A stretch of 64,000 bases of DNA from Fimbriiglobus ruber (GTDB taxonomy: Bacteria > Planctomycetota > Planctomycetia > Gemmatales > Gemmataceae), in contig NZ_NIDE01000005.1 in the NCBI RefSeq assembly GCF_002197845.1, forward strand, positions 496,001-560,000, written 5' to 3'. Position numbers and translations under genes: made by a program. Shown here piece by piece: positions 1 to 7,317 of this stretch. A model generated the notes under the pieces. It was not told the DNA's origin, ran no database searches, and saw nothing but the letters and a program-made list of their open reading frames with translations. The stretch's first letter is position 1; each line of letters starts with the position of its first letter.

Positions 1-1
1 G

Positions 2-601
2 ACAGTCGCCCAATGCCATTGGGCGCAGGCTGCCAAGGCCGAGCAACAGCCGGTTAGTCCTGAGAACGCCCCTTTCGAGAACCAAGCCTCCACGCCAGTT
101 CTAGAATCGGGCGAAACGAGGACTAACGAACAGCCGGTTGATTGCCGTAAAGAATTTGAGAAATGGGCGCATGCCCACGGCTATTTCGATTGCGGGCATT
201 GGGACGAAAGCAAGCAGCGATACGCGGGTATGGAGTTGCGTGCTGCATGGCACGCTTGGCAAGCTAGAGGGGAACCAAAGCGGGAATTGAGCAAAGCTGC
301 CTATGATGTTGTTGCCGAAAGAAATCGCCAAATTACATCCGAAGGCTGGTCTTTAGCCCATGACGACAAATATGACGCCGGGGAACTTATAAATGCCGCA
401 ATAGCCTACGTGGGCCAACTCAACCACCACAATCCCGTCTGGTGGAAGCAGTATTGGCCATGGAACATGGATTGGTACAAGCCGAAAAACAGACGGAGGG
501 ATGTGATTAAAGCGGCAGCCCTGCTTGTGGCAGAAATAGAACGCATTGATCGACTGCCTGACCAAACAAAAGAGCAAGGAAGGCGGGGTTCAGATGAGTG
601 A
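2..601 (+). CDS. Phage Eaa-like accessory protein, 5' end outside the window
   Basis: The frame is open from base 2, so the start lies upstream and only the last 199 residues are visible. Two blocks are typical of small phage accessory proteins of the Eaa/Ead kind: an aromatic block ending ELRAAWHAWQAR, and the block ERNRQITSEGWSLAHDD followed by WPWNMDWYKPKNRRRD. Function is unknown in that group. An internal ATG at 230 exists, but the first block continues upstream of it, so it is unlikely to be the start. The stop overlaps the next gene (ATGAGTGA). It opens a run of coupled phage-like genes reaching 1958. Confidence 0.75.
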   Translation, partial: TVAQCHWAQAAKAEQQPVSPENAPFENQASTPVLESGETRTNEQPVDCRKEFEKWAHAHGYFDCGHWDESKQRYAGMELRAAWHAWQARGEPKRELSKAAYDVVAERNRQITSEGWSLAHDDKYDAGELINAAIAYVGQLNHHNPVWWKQYWPWNMDWYKPKNRRRDVIKAAALLVAEIERIDRLPDQTKEQGRRGSDE

Positions 602-800
602 TGAATGCATTATTCGTACAGCGATGCAGCTTGTGCTGACCCCTACTCTCGACCTTATTCATCGCGATCCCCATCAATGGAGCGACAGGCCATGCAGCAC
701 TTGCAAAGCCGTGACTCCGTTATTGAGACAGAATTTTGGATGCTACAGGTATCAGGCGGAAAAGCGGGCGAGAACTCAAATAGAAAGTAATCAGCCATGA
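594..800 (+). CDS. Small hypothetical phage-type protein (68 aa)
   Basis: The ATG at 594 overlaps the end of the preceding gene and has an AAGGA-type ribosome binding site about 15 bases upstream. The product has a CSTC motif and two further cysteines in its middle (STCK..., NFGCY), possibly a small metal site. It is not recognised as a named family. Its stop overlaps the next ATG (ATGA at 797-800), the translational coupling seen throughout this module. The coupling is the main argument that it is real. Confidence 0.55.
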   Translation: MSDECIIRTAMQLVLTPTLDLIHRDPHQWSDRPCSTCKAVTPLLRQNFGCYRYQAEKRARTQIESNQP

Positions 801-1141
801 CCCCCGACCAGATCACCACCTCTCGCGACCGGCTCGTCTCTGAAGGCTTCCACTCCTCGTCGGAAGCCGTGAGGGTTCATGAGCGATTACTGGCGCTTAT
901 GGCCGCCCAGGAGGTGAATACCGAGGGAGCCGTGGCGTCGATCGTGGACCTCCAGGTGGAGTGCGAGAAACTCCAAGAGCAGGTCGAGAGGTTAAAAAGA
1001 GCTGCGGTGCTTGCGGTCGCTCCATTGGAAGCGATGAATATATCCGGATCGTTGATTTTCGTGTGCCCAGAGGTGCGGTATGCGGTAGCCGGGGGGATTC
1101 AGGCAGTGAGAGAAGTAATCACAGAAAGTGAGGATAAATGA
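797..1141 (+). CDS. Hypothetical protein with central coiled coil (114 aa)
   Basis: The start overlaps the stop of the previous gene by four bases. Residues about 48-68 (DLQVECEKLQEQVERLKRA) form a clear heptad-like coiled coil. The N-terminal part is helical and charged and the C-terminal part is more hydrophobic. No known domain is recognised. It lies between a small Cys-containing protein and a J-domain protein in one coupled operon; its own end overlaps the J-domain gene (ATGA at 1138). Confidence 0.6.
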   Translation: MTPDQITTSRDRLVSEGFHSSSEAVRVHERLLALMAAQEVNTEGAVASIVDLQVECEKLQEQVERLKRAAVLAVAPLEAMNISGSLIFVCPEVRYAVAGGIQAVREVITESEDK

Positions 1142-1704
1142 CTGAAGCGTTCCCGTTAGCATGGCCCTCCGGAAAACCCCGGACCCGTAATCCCCAACGA
1201 AGCCGGTTTGATGTCTCGTTTGCCACGGCTCGCGACTGCCTTCTCCATGAGATCCGGCTGCTCGGTGGAACCCTTCCAGTCCTATCCACGAACATCCCGC
1301 TTCGCCGCGACGGTTTGCCCTACGCGAATCAACCTCAACCCTCTGATCGGGGTGTGGCGGTTTACTTCACCCACAAGGGCCAACAGATGTGCTTCTGCTG
1401 CGACCGTTGGGATTCTGTCGCAGACAACGTCCAGGCGATCCGAAAGACGATAGAGGCGCTTCGGGGAATCGAACGTTGGGGAACCGGGGACATGGTGCAA
1501 CAGGCGTTTACCGGCTTCGTCGCGTTGCCCAGTAATTCGCCGTGGGACGTTTTGGGTCTGAAGGCAGGGGCAAATCGATCGGAAGTCGAAGTCGCTTATC
1601 GCGAGAAGGCCAAAAGTTGTCATCCCGACAGGCCCAGCGGCAGCCACGAACAGATGGCTCGACTGAACGCGGCTCGGGACGTGTTGCTGAGGAGAGTGGG
1701 ATGA
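1138..1704 (+). CDS. J-domain protein of phage type (188 aa)
   Basis: The C-terminal 50 residues (about 135-187) read as a short J domain: SPWDVLGLKAGAN, then a helix ending CHPDRPSGS with the HPD motif at residues 162-164, then a final helix (MARLNAARDVLL). J domains stimulate the ATPase of Hsp70/DnaK. The N-terminal 130 residues (VAVYFTHKGQQMCFCCDRW, then ERWGTGDMVQQAF) match an arrangement I know from phage- and plasmid-borne J proteins, in which the function of the N-terminal part is unknown. It could recruit host DnaK during replication or assembly. It is coupled on both sides by ATGA overlaps. Confidence 0.85.
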   Translation: MTEAFPLAWPSGKPRTRNPQRSRFDVSFATARDCLLHEIRLLGGTLPVLSTNIPLRRDGLPYANQPQPSDRGVAVYFTHKGQQMCFCCDRWDSVADNVQAIRKTIEALRGIERWGTGDMVQQAFTGFVALPSNSPWDVLGLKAGANRSEVEVAYREKAKSCHPDRPSGSHEQMARLNAARDVLLRRVG

Positions 1705-1958
1705 CCGATTCAAACCTCAAGTCATCCGACCATGTCCCGCAAGACCCGGCCGTTGAAAATGCGCTCCTTCGAGGGGCATTGTGGCTGGCGACGAAATCCC
1801 TCAAGCGATACCACGACGCGAAGCACACCAAGCTTGAGGCGGAAATCGATGGATCACCCCGTTTCCAGGTCATCGTGACAGAGGAAGCACGACAGAAGGC
1901 AGCGGACGCGATTACGCGAGCGGAGGGAATGCTTCAGGGGAAAGGGCATGGTCGATGA
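1701..1958 (+). CDS. Hypothetical protein (85 aa)
   Basis: Starts at the ATG overlapping the stop of the J-domain gene. Helical and charged, with no recognised domain. It is the last gene of the first coupled module; 26 bases after its stop begins element R1 of the structured repeat family. A longer in-frame reading from 1542 is antisense-like in composition and overlaps the J domain, so it was not used. Confidence 0.6.
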   Translation: MTDSNLKSSDHVPQDPAVENALLRGALWLATKSLKRYHDAKHTKLEAEIDGSPRFQVIVTEEARQKAADAITRAEGMLQGKGHGR

Positions 1959-1983
1959 GCGGTTGGCTTCAAGTTCAGTGTCT

Positions 1984-2063
1984 GGGCGTCCCGGCTTCGC
2001 CGTCGCGTGCTTTCGGGGTTCCGTACTTCGTACCCGCTGCGCGGCCCTGTCGCCCGCTGACGC
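1984..2063 (+). repeat. R1, structured dispersed element, copy 1
   Basis: Begins GGGCGTC and ends CTGACGC, followed by AAGAAAG. The ends pair (GCGTC 1986-1990 with GACGC 2059-2063). Directly inside the left arm is the hairpin CGGC-TTC-GCCG (1992-2002); a second tri-loop hairpin is GTAC-TTC-GTAC (2023-2033). It shares this plan with R2-R7 although the stem sequences differ. It sits between two plus-strand genes. There is no T-run after it, so it is not a standard terminator. Confidence 0.75.
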
Positions 2064-2103
2064 AAGAAAGAAACAAGCCCAATAGGGCGGAAAGAGAGGT
2101 GGA

Positions 2104-2919
2104 ATGACCGGCAAGGAAGCGGATTGCATCGGATTGAAAATGCCCACGGCTGAGGAAAGTCGCCAGGTCTCTGAAAACTGGATCGCGCCTCTGCGGCCGT
2201 GCTTGTACACCCAATGGCCCGAGCAATACCGGGAGCTTTCGTTCGGCACCAAGGTGGAGGTGTTAACCGCTTCGGAGGCTTCGGAGCTTGCCGGGATCTT
2301 TCAGGATAAAGACGACCCCTGGAGTCCTGGGCTACAGTCCAAGATTAAGCGAGGAGTGAGCCTGTTCACGAACGGTTGTTTCTTCAGGCTGGAGTCGCGA
2401 AGCCCGAAGGATAATTACTGGGGCGAGGCCACGAATTTCCGGGCTTGTTCGTTTCATGACGTGAAAAAGCTGCTCTACAGCGAACGCATCCTGGATGATC
2501 TCGCCCGTTACTCTTCCCTCGAAAGTGAACCGGTTAGGCTGCTCTTCCGGGAGTGGCACCCGATCAGGAAGTCAGAGGAGTTCCGGTGTTTCATCAAGAA
2601 CCGAAAGCTGGCGGGGATCAGCCAGTACCACTACGCCGGCTTTGATGAGTGCTGGCACGAAAACGTCCCGTTGGCTTTCGCGGAGATTTACGGGAGACAG
2701 GAAGAGCGGAAGGCGAAGATTTCGGCGTTTATCGAAGAGAAGGTTATTCCCCATCTTCACGTCGATGACCTCGTGGTCGATTTGTGGATCGATCACTTGG
2801 GGAAGTTTAAGCTCATCGAGATCAATCCCTACGGGCTATCAGACCCGTGTTTGTTCACGTACAAGGAGCTTGAGAACTGCGTCGGTGAGTTTCGCTGCGT
2901 GCAGAGACCGAAGCGGTGA
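2104..2919 (+). CDS. CDC123-like ATP-grasp protein (271 aa)
   Basis: The ordered motifs of the CDC123/D123 family are visible: FFRLESRSPKD (residues 93-103), EFRCFIKNRKLAGISQY (159-175), VVDLWID (224-230) and KLIEINPYGLSDPCLF (236-251). These supply the basic and acidic residues that bind ATP and metal in this ATP-grasp fold. In eukaryotes CDC123 helps assemble eIF2; bacterial and phage members have no settled role. It lies alone between R1 and the small gene at 2916, to which it is coupled (GTGA overlap). RBS is GAGAGG before ATG 2104. I infer a nucleotide-dependent ligase or assembly role but cannot name the substrate. Confidence 0.85.
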   Translation: MTGKEADCIGLKMPTAEESRQVSENWIAPLRPCLYTQWPEQYRELSFGTKVEVLTASEASELAGIFQDKDDPWSPGLQSKIKRGVSLFTNGCFFRLESRSPKDNYWGEATNFRACSFHDVKKLLYSERILDDLARYSSLESEPVRLLFREWHPIRKSEEFRCFIKNRKLAGISQYHYAGFDECWHENVPLAFAEIYGRQEERKAKISAFIEEKVIPHLHVDDLVVDLWIDHLGKFKLIEINPYGLSDPCLFTYKELENCVGEFRCVQRPKR

Positions 2920-3191
2920 CCCTGGCCTTCACCTCCCTCGGTACGTCACCGCTCACGGGGAAAGCCGCGGTAGATAACGCCATTGCTTTTAAGAGGCAAC
3001 TCCGCTCCGTCCTGCCGTTCATTGATGGAGCTTCTGCGATGATCGTAACGGATGCGGAGAGTCAGAGGTGTGAGGTTAGGGCGGTGTATGACAGGGGGGA
3101 TAAATACGCAGTTGCGTGGGCCACGAGGGCCGCAGAGGTCTCGCCAGAGATATGGGAGACGATGGCGAAGAGGAGAAGGGAGAGGGAGTAA
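2916..3191 (+). CDS. Hypothetical protein (91 aa)
   Basis: The GTG start overlaps the stop of the CDC123-like gene (GTGA), which fixes the start. The product has a beta-rich middle (AMIVTDAESQRCEVRAVYD) and a basic C-terminus (MAKRRRERE). No family is recognised. Seven bases after its stop begins R2, so it closes a two-gene module bounded by R1 and R2. Confidence 0.55.
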   Translation: MTLAFTSLGTSPLTGKAAVDNAIAFKRQLRSVLPFIDGASAMIVTDAESQRCEVRAVYDRGDKYAVAWATRAAEVSPEIWETMAKRRRERE

Positions 3192-3197
3192 GGATTT

Positions 3198-3282
3198 GGG
3201 CGTCGCCGCTTTGCGGCCGGGCCTCTCCGGGGTGCGCTTCGCTCCCGTCGCGATGCGACCAAGCCCTTCGAGTCCCTGACGC
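3198..3282 (+). repeat. R2, structured dispersed element, copy 2
   Basis: GGGCGTC ... CCCTGACGC with outer pairing 3200-3204/3278-3282. Hairpin GCCGC-TTT-GCGGC at 3205-3217 and hairpin GTCGC-GAT-GCGAC at 3247-3259; GGGC near 3219 can pair with GCCC near 3263, enclosing the second hairpin. It is followed by an A-run (GAAAAAAAA). The stretch after it shares an AAATAGGG-like tail with the stretch after R1 (AATAGGG). Confidence 0.78.
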
Positions 3283-3339
3283 GAAAAAAAACCCCTTTGA
3301 ACAGCCAAATAGGGAGGCTGCACCTGACTCGGCAGGTAC

Positions 3340-3356
3340 CGCAGTCAACTTCAGGC
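3340..3356 (+). repeat. Left target-site duplication of the IS1202-like element
   Basis: The 17 bases cgcagtcaacttcaggc are repeated exactly at 4902-4918, immediately outside the other end of the insertion sequence. Long duplications are known for IS1202-group elements. Confidence 0.85.
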
Positions 3357-4901
3357 TGTTGAAACACATTAGAAATGTCCGGCCTTAACTCGTTAGAAAT
3401 GTCCTCCTTGTTCATGCCAAGGAGGACGTATGTCTACCGAGCTACAAGATTGGGGCATTCTAGCCATGAGTCAGCGCGAGCGTGACGTTTTGGCGATTCT
3501 GAAGGCGGTGGTATCGGGAGATCGGACGGTTACGGAAGCCGCTGGTTTGTTGAAGTTGAGCGCGCGTCAGGTCCGGCGACTGAAGGGCAAACTGAAGACC
3601 CAGGGTGACAGCGCCCTGGTGCATGGCCTTCGAGGTCAGCCGTCGAATCGCTGCCTGGAAGCCAAGCTGCGAACGCAGGTGCTGGCGGCGTACCGCCAGC
3701 GTTACCGCGACTTCGGCCCCACCTTCGCGTGCGAGAAGTTGGCGGAAGAAGGGTTGAAGGTGGGCGTCGAAACGCTGCGTCGCTGGTTGCTGGCCGAGGG
3801 CTTGTGGGAACGCCAACGTCGCCGTGACCCGCATCGCAGTCGTCGGCCGCGACGGGCTTGTTTGGGCGAGTTGGTGCAGATGGACGCCTCGGTGCATGAG
3901 TGGCTGGAGGGTCGCGGCGAGACGATCGTTCTGATCACCATGATCGATGACGCCACCAGCCGCGTCGAAGCGAAGTTTTACCGGCATGGGAGCGTGGAAT
4001 CGCACCTGGATTTGTTGGGGGTCTGGCTGCGGAAATACGGCCGACCGCTGGCGGTTTACACGGATCGACACAGCATCTTCGAGCCGCACGAGAAGGGACG
4101 TCCGCTCGCCGATCCCGACGCGCAAACGCAGTTTGGCCGAGCGCTCGGCGAACTGGCCATAGAGTTGATTCGGGCGCACAGTCCCCAGGCGAAGGGACGT
4201 GTCGAGCGTTCGTTTGGCACGGCTCAGGATCGGTGGGTCAAGGAACTGCGGTTGGCCAAGGTCACGACCTGCGAGGACGCCAACGCGTTGTTGGCGAAAC
4301 TCCTTCCCGACCACAACAAGCGGTTCGCCAAGCCGGCGCGTCAGCCAAACGATGCCCATCGACCGTTGGGTCGAGATCACAAGCTGGCGTCGATCCTGTC
4401 GATTCAGAGCGAGCGGGTGGTGAGCAACGACTACGTGGTGCGTTTCGCGAATACGTTCTACCAATTGTTGCCGCCAGCGTACCCGGGAGAGCGTGGCGGC
4501 CGGGTGGTGATTGAGCAGAGACTGGATGGGACGCTGCACATTCGGTTCGGGAAGCGTCATTTGCCGTACCAGGAGATCACCGTGGGGGGCAGCCTTGGGG
4601 GCTCTGCCCCCAAACCCCCGGAGTTTAGCGCATCAGCGGCCGATGCCAGTGCGGAGACGACGGGACGGGAGCCGGTCAAGGACTCCCGTCCCGCGGGCAT
4701 GCAGCCGACTGCCGGACGCTCGGGTCGCACTCCTGCGGAGCCCTATCCTTCCGGCGGCGAGGAGGTAGATAACCCGAAGCGATCGTACCGTCCAGCTCCA
4801 AATCATCCTTGGCGAAAACGTCTATGATGAGTGGAAATATGTCCCGGGGGAGGACATTTCTATTGGGGCCAAACCCCGGACATTTCTAATGGGGCGTGAC
4901 A
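3357..4901 (+). mobile_element. Complete IS1202-like (ISNCY family) insertion sequence, 1545 bp
   Basis: The ends are TGT...ACA. The reverse complement of the right end and the left end both reach CATTAGAAATGTCCGG after ten bases. A second, subterminal copy of the motif (TAGAAATGTCCTCC) lies inside each end, left about 3392-3405 and right about 4851-4866. A perfect 17-bp duplication flanks the element. It carries one transposase gene. It landed between R2 and the DUF433 gene and interrupts no visible gene. Confidence 0.88.
3430..4827 (+). CDS. ISNCY/IS1202-type transposase (465 aa)
   Basis: DDE transposase with an N-terminal helix-turn-helix region (TEAAGLLKLSARQVRRLKG) and a catalytic core: QMDAS.HEW (first Asp), VYTDRHSIF (second Asp) and KGRVERSFGTAQDRW (Glu within the VERSFGT motif). 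It cuts and joins the element's own ends. RBS is GGAGG before ATG 3430. Near the 3' end (about 4586-4620) a G/C-rich hairpin (TTGGGGGC-TCT-GCCCCCAA) is read through as a Gly/Ser/Pro stretch, and the C-terminal 80 residues are low-complexity, so this tail may be a later addition. Frame intact; probably active. Confidence 0.92.
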   Translation: MSTELQDWGILAMSQRERDVLAILKAVVSGDRTVTEAAGLLKLSARQVRRLKGKLKTQGDSALVHGLRGQPSNRCLEAKLRTQVLAAYRQRYRDFGPTFACEKLAEEGLKVGVETLRRWLLAEGLWERQRRRDPHRSRRPRRACLGELVQMDASVHEWLEGRGETIVLITMIDDATSRVEAKFYRHGSVESHLDLLGVWLRKYGRPLAVYTDRHSIFEPHEKGRPLADPDAQTQFGRALGELAIELIRAHSPQAKGRVERSFGTAQDRWVKELRLAKVTTCEDANALLAKLLPDHNKRFAKPARQPNDAHRPLGRDHKLASILSIQSERVVSNDYVVRFANTFYQLLPPAYPGERGGRVVIEQRLDGTLHIRFGKRHLPYQEITVGGSLGGSAPKPPEFSASAADASAETTGREPVKDSRPAGMQPTAGRSGRTPAEPYPSGGEEVDNPKRSYRPAPNHPWRKRL

Positions 4902-4918
4902 CGCAGTCAACTTCAGGC
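4902..4918 (+). repeat. Right target-site duplication of the IS1202-like element
   Basis: Exact copy of 3340-3356, adjoining the terminal ACA of the insertion sequence. Confidence 0.85.
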
Positions 4919-4982
4919 TGGTCATGATGGAAGGGCCGAGGTATGCTGGAAAAGAGGCGGAATCCGAAAAGAGGGCAGTACC

Positions 4983-5768
4983 GTGCCCGAAATACAGAGT
5001 CTAGTTGAACAAAACATTGTGGAAGTGCCGCTATATACTCATTTAGATGCGGCCCGATATTTGCGCGCCCCCGTCTTTGTTATCCTATCCTCTTCCGCTG
5101 TTCCGCCGTACCATCCGATAGAGATGTTCGAGCGATTTTGGCATGACCCGTTGTTCCACTCTCGTTTCGTGGACGAAAACGGACCTTTTTCAGCTAAAGA
5201 TAAAGCTTCGAGAATCTCGTTCCGTTCACTGGCGTCGATGTTCGTCACTACAGCGATTCTTGGATCCCAGGTCAACGAGCTTCCTTTTTTAAAGTGGCAT
5301 CCGAAAGAAGTCATCCATTTCCTCGAAGTGACTCGCGAAACTAACAGAAGGATCATAGATGACTCTCGTCTGTTCAGCGACCCGTCATGGGTGCTGAGCC
5401 AGTATGACCGGATTTTCTACCCAGGCTCGGATTCGGTTCGGAAAAATCTCCTGAAACTGATTGCTCTCTATCAAGCACGGGTGGAGTTGCGTGATGGTAT
5501 CCCGATCCATCTCTTCCCATTTTCTCGTGACCCCACCTCAGATGCTCCTCGCGCTGTCGTGATCGATCCGGAGATTCGCTTTGGACGGCCAACGTTGAAG
5601 GGCGCGCCGACAGACGTGCTTGCTGAGCGTTGGCGGGCAGGCGATGGATCGGCAGAACTCGCCGAGGACTACGGATTGACTACCGACGAGGTAGAAGAGG
5701 CGCTCCGCTACGAGGCAATCCCGCCGCACCCTTTTTCTATCTTCCCATTCCCGCCATTCGGCTGGTGA
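4983..5768 (+). CDS. DUF433-type antitoxin with long N-terminal domain (261 aa)
   Basis: The last 60 residues form a DUF433 domain (IDPEIRFGRPTLKGAPTDVL, then ELAEDYGLTTDEVEEALRYE), a winged-helix-like DNA-binding fold used as antitoxin. The first 200 residues are not a domain I recognise; most DUF433 antitoxins are only about 75-110 aa. The chosen GTG at 4983 has GAGGG upstream. An earlier in-frame GTG at 4896 lies inside the insertion sequence and is unlikely. The PIN-like toxin starts 13 bases downstream, so the pair is probably co-transcribed and autoregulated. Confidence 0.75.
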   Translation: MPEIQSLVEQNIVEVPLYTHLDAARYLRAPVFVILSSSAVPPYHPIEMFERFWHDPLFHSRFVDENGPFSAKDKASRISFRSLASMFVTTAILGSQVNELPFLKWHPKEVIHFLEVTRETNRRIIDDSRLFSDPSWVLSQYDRIFYPGSDSVRKNLLKLIALYQARVELRDGIPIHLFPFSRDPTSDAPRAVVIDPEIRFGRPTLKGAPTDVLAERWRAGDGSAELAEDYGLTTDEVEEALRYEAIPPHPFSIFPFPPFGW

Positions 5769-5781
5769 CGGAGCGCTAGCC

Positions 5782-6213
5782 GTGGCTAACCGCCCGACAC
5801 TTTTCGTAGACAGAAGCCTCGGGAAGAGGGTCGGGATAAGGCTGCGCGAGAAAGGGGCGACTGTCGAACTGCACGACGAACACTTCGCTCAGACCACGCC
5901 CGATTCGGTCTGGATACCCAACGTAACCGCCCGAGGGTGGGTGATCCTCACCAAGGATAAGAACATCCGTCGCCCCAAAGGTGAGCGAGAGGATGTTCTT
6001 ACCGCCGCGGCAAAGGTCTTCACGTTGACCTCTGGGAACGTGAGCGGGGCTGTGATGGCCGATATTTTCATCGAACACTTAGTGCGGATCGAGAACACAG
6101 CGACCAGCCAGACGCCCCCATTCGTCTACGCTGTAGGTCCGGGCATCTTCCTGCAAATCCTTCCTCCACCCACATCCCAACCAACCGAAGAGCCCGCAAG
6201 TACAGACCAGTAA
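5782..6213 (+). CDS. PIN-like toxin partner of the DUF433 antitoxin (143 aa)
   Basis: Reads as a PIN-like protein of the DUF5615/VapC45 type: FVDRSLGKRVGIRLREKG with the first acidic residue, ELHDEHF, then WVILTKDKNIR with a second acidic residue near a lysine. PIN domains are metal-dependent RNases. It follows the DUF433 gene, the usual order of these pairs. The C-terminal 35 residues are proline-rich and probably disordered. The toxin role is inferred from family and pairing; nothing in the sequence shows the RNA target. Confidence 0.75.
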   Translation: MANRPTLFVDRSLGKRVGIRLREKGATVELHDEHFAQTTPDSVWIPNVTARGWVILTKDKNIRRPKGEREDVLTAAAKVFTLTSGNVSGAVMADIFIEHLVRIENTATSQTPPFVYAVGPGIFLQILPPPTSQPTEEPASTDQ

Positions 6214-6270
6214 GCTAAGCGGTCTGCTCGCTTTTGCTCTGACCCTTATCGCATGACTTTCGACAGATGT

Positions 6271-6975
6271 TCACACTGCGCCGAATCGCTTGACCAATTC
6301 GGCCCCGTTAACCAATTCAAGACGGAAGGGAATCTGCGCAGCTATGGCGGGATCTTGTAATAACTTGGGGGCAAAGTCCGAGGTGGTAGTGACGATTCCC
6401 TTCGTGGCATTTAAGTCGCCATGCAACACGCCAAGCAGAGCCCGTACATCGTCTGCGGTTACAAGGTGCCCAGGCTTATACCTCTTGATAGAATCAAGTA
6501 ATCGAACACAACCGATTCCTTTCTTTACGGCGATCACATCGCGCCCGTGGTCACCGCTTCGAGGGGTCAGAGTAACCTCATCAAATCCGGCCTCGACATA
6601 CCAACCGGCTACGAGCTCCTCAAATCGGCGTGGATCAACCTGGAACAAGACGGCTGGTTCTTTCACGATCATCTGAACGATGGCTCTCCAGGGAATTGCA
6701 ACGGCCTTGATAATCGCTCCCTCTTTGGTACTATCGCCAGCGATAATTACCGCCTGCATCAAAAGTGAGGCTTGTGAAATCAAGGCGTCGGGCAATGCTC
6801 CGGCCGGTACGGACATAGCGTCCTCTACCCACTCCGGCCAGTCGGAGCCATAAGGGGTAAAATTGATGAAACACCGAGCGCACATACTGTGGAATTGAGC
6901 GTCCGGGTGCGCTACCCAATACCTTTCTTCCGAATTGGTCAGATGTCGTCCGCAGTCGATGCAAATCATGGTCAT
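6271..6975 (-). CDS. Mrr-like restriction endonuclease domain protein (234 aa)
   Basis: The N-terminal 40 residues hold a zinc-ribbon-like CIDC...CARC pair (residues 5-8 and 32-35). The C-terminal half is Mrr_cat-like: RRFEELVAGWYVEAGFDEV (117-134), SGDHGRDVIAV with the catalytic Asp about residue 146, then DSIKRYKPGH with Lys 164 in the place of the (E/Q)xK lysine, and later GIVTTTSDFAPK. Mrr enzymes usually cut modified DNA. The usual Gln/Glu before the lysine is Ser-Ile here, so activity is not certain. It is transcribed towards the PIN gene, so it is probably a separate defence gene. Confidence 0.75.
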   Translation of the reverse strand: MTMICIDCGRHLTNSEERYWVAHPDAQFHSMCARCFINFTPYGSDWPEWVEDAMSVPAGALPDALISQASLLMQAVIIAGDSTKEGAIIKAVAIPWRAIVQMIVKEPAVLFQVDPRRFEELVAGWYVEAGFDEVTLTPRSGDHGRDVIAVKKGIGCVRLLDSIKRYKPGHLVTADDVRALLGVLHGDLNATKGIVTTTSDFAPKLLQDPAIAAQIPFRLELVNGAELVKRFGAV

Positions 6976-7317
6976 TCTCTTTCAGGAAGGTGGGCCACCC
7001 TATTCGTCATCGCCTTTCTCAGCCATTATCGCCAAAACCCCGGGAATGTAACTCCCATCAAGAATTCCAGTAAAAAATCGTTGGGAGATAAGTCACATTC
7101 GTCAATGGATCAAAGTCTTCCGTGCCGCCATTTTAGCCTTTCCACCAACGAACTTCAGCTTCGCTGAAACAGTTCTTGCCATCCTCATTTTCCCGCGCTA
7201 CCGTCCTCCCCATGCGAGCGATCCTTTTCACATCTTCATGGCTCTTCCGTGCAGCGGGCGCTGGTCGCTCGCAAGCTCTTGCGTCCGCTGCGCCGAGGGG
7301 CTGGGTAGAGAGGTGAG
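6976..7317. other. Intergenic stretch with a structured leader before ygiB
   Basis: No gene is seen. At 7251-7291, just upstream of the GTG of the next gene, GCAGCGG (7251-7257) pairs with CCGCTGC (7285-7291) around an inner hairpin CGCAA-GCTC-TTGCG (7270-7283). A smaller hairpin TTCAG-CTTCG-CTGAA lies near 7152-7166. The larger structure could control translation of the downstream gene. It resembles the R family in style but lacks the GCGTC/GACGC frame. Confidence 0.5.

Noticed and set aside
1984-2070. R elements as rho-independent terminators
   Set aside because: No copy is followed by a T-run on either strand, and some copies lie upstream of genes or between divergent genes.
1948-2082. 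Short frame through R1 starting ATGGTCGATGAG
   Set aside because: It overlaps the end of the real 85-aa gene and consists mostly of R1; its Arg/Ala-rich product looks non-coding.
3460-4560. Long open frame antisense to the IS1202-like transposase
   Set aside because: The plus-strand protein has complete DDE transposase motifs; the antisense product has no recognisable domain and comes from high-GC codon bias.
4586-4620. Strong G/C hairpin near the IS1202 transposase 3' end as a terminator
   Set aside because: It lies inside the open frame and lacks a T-run; more likely an inserted low-complexity segment.
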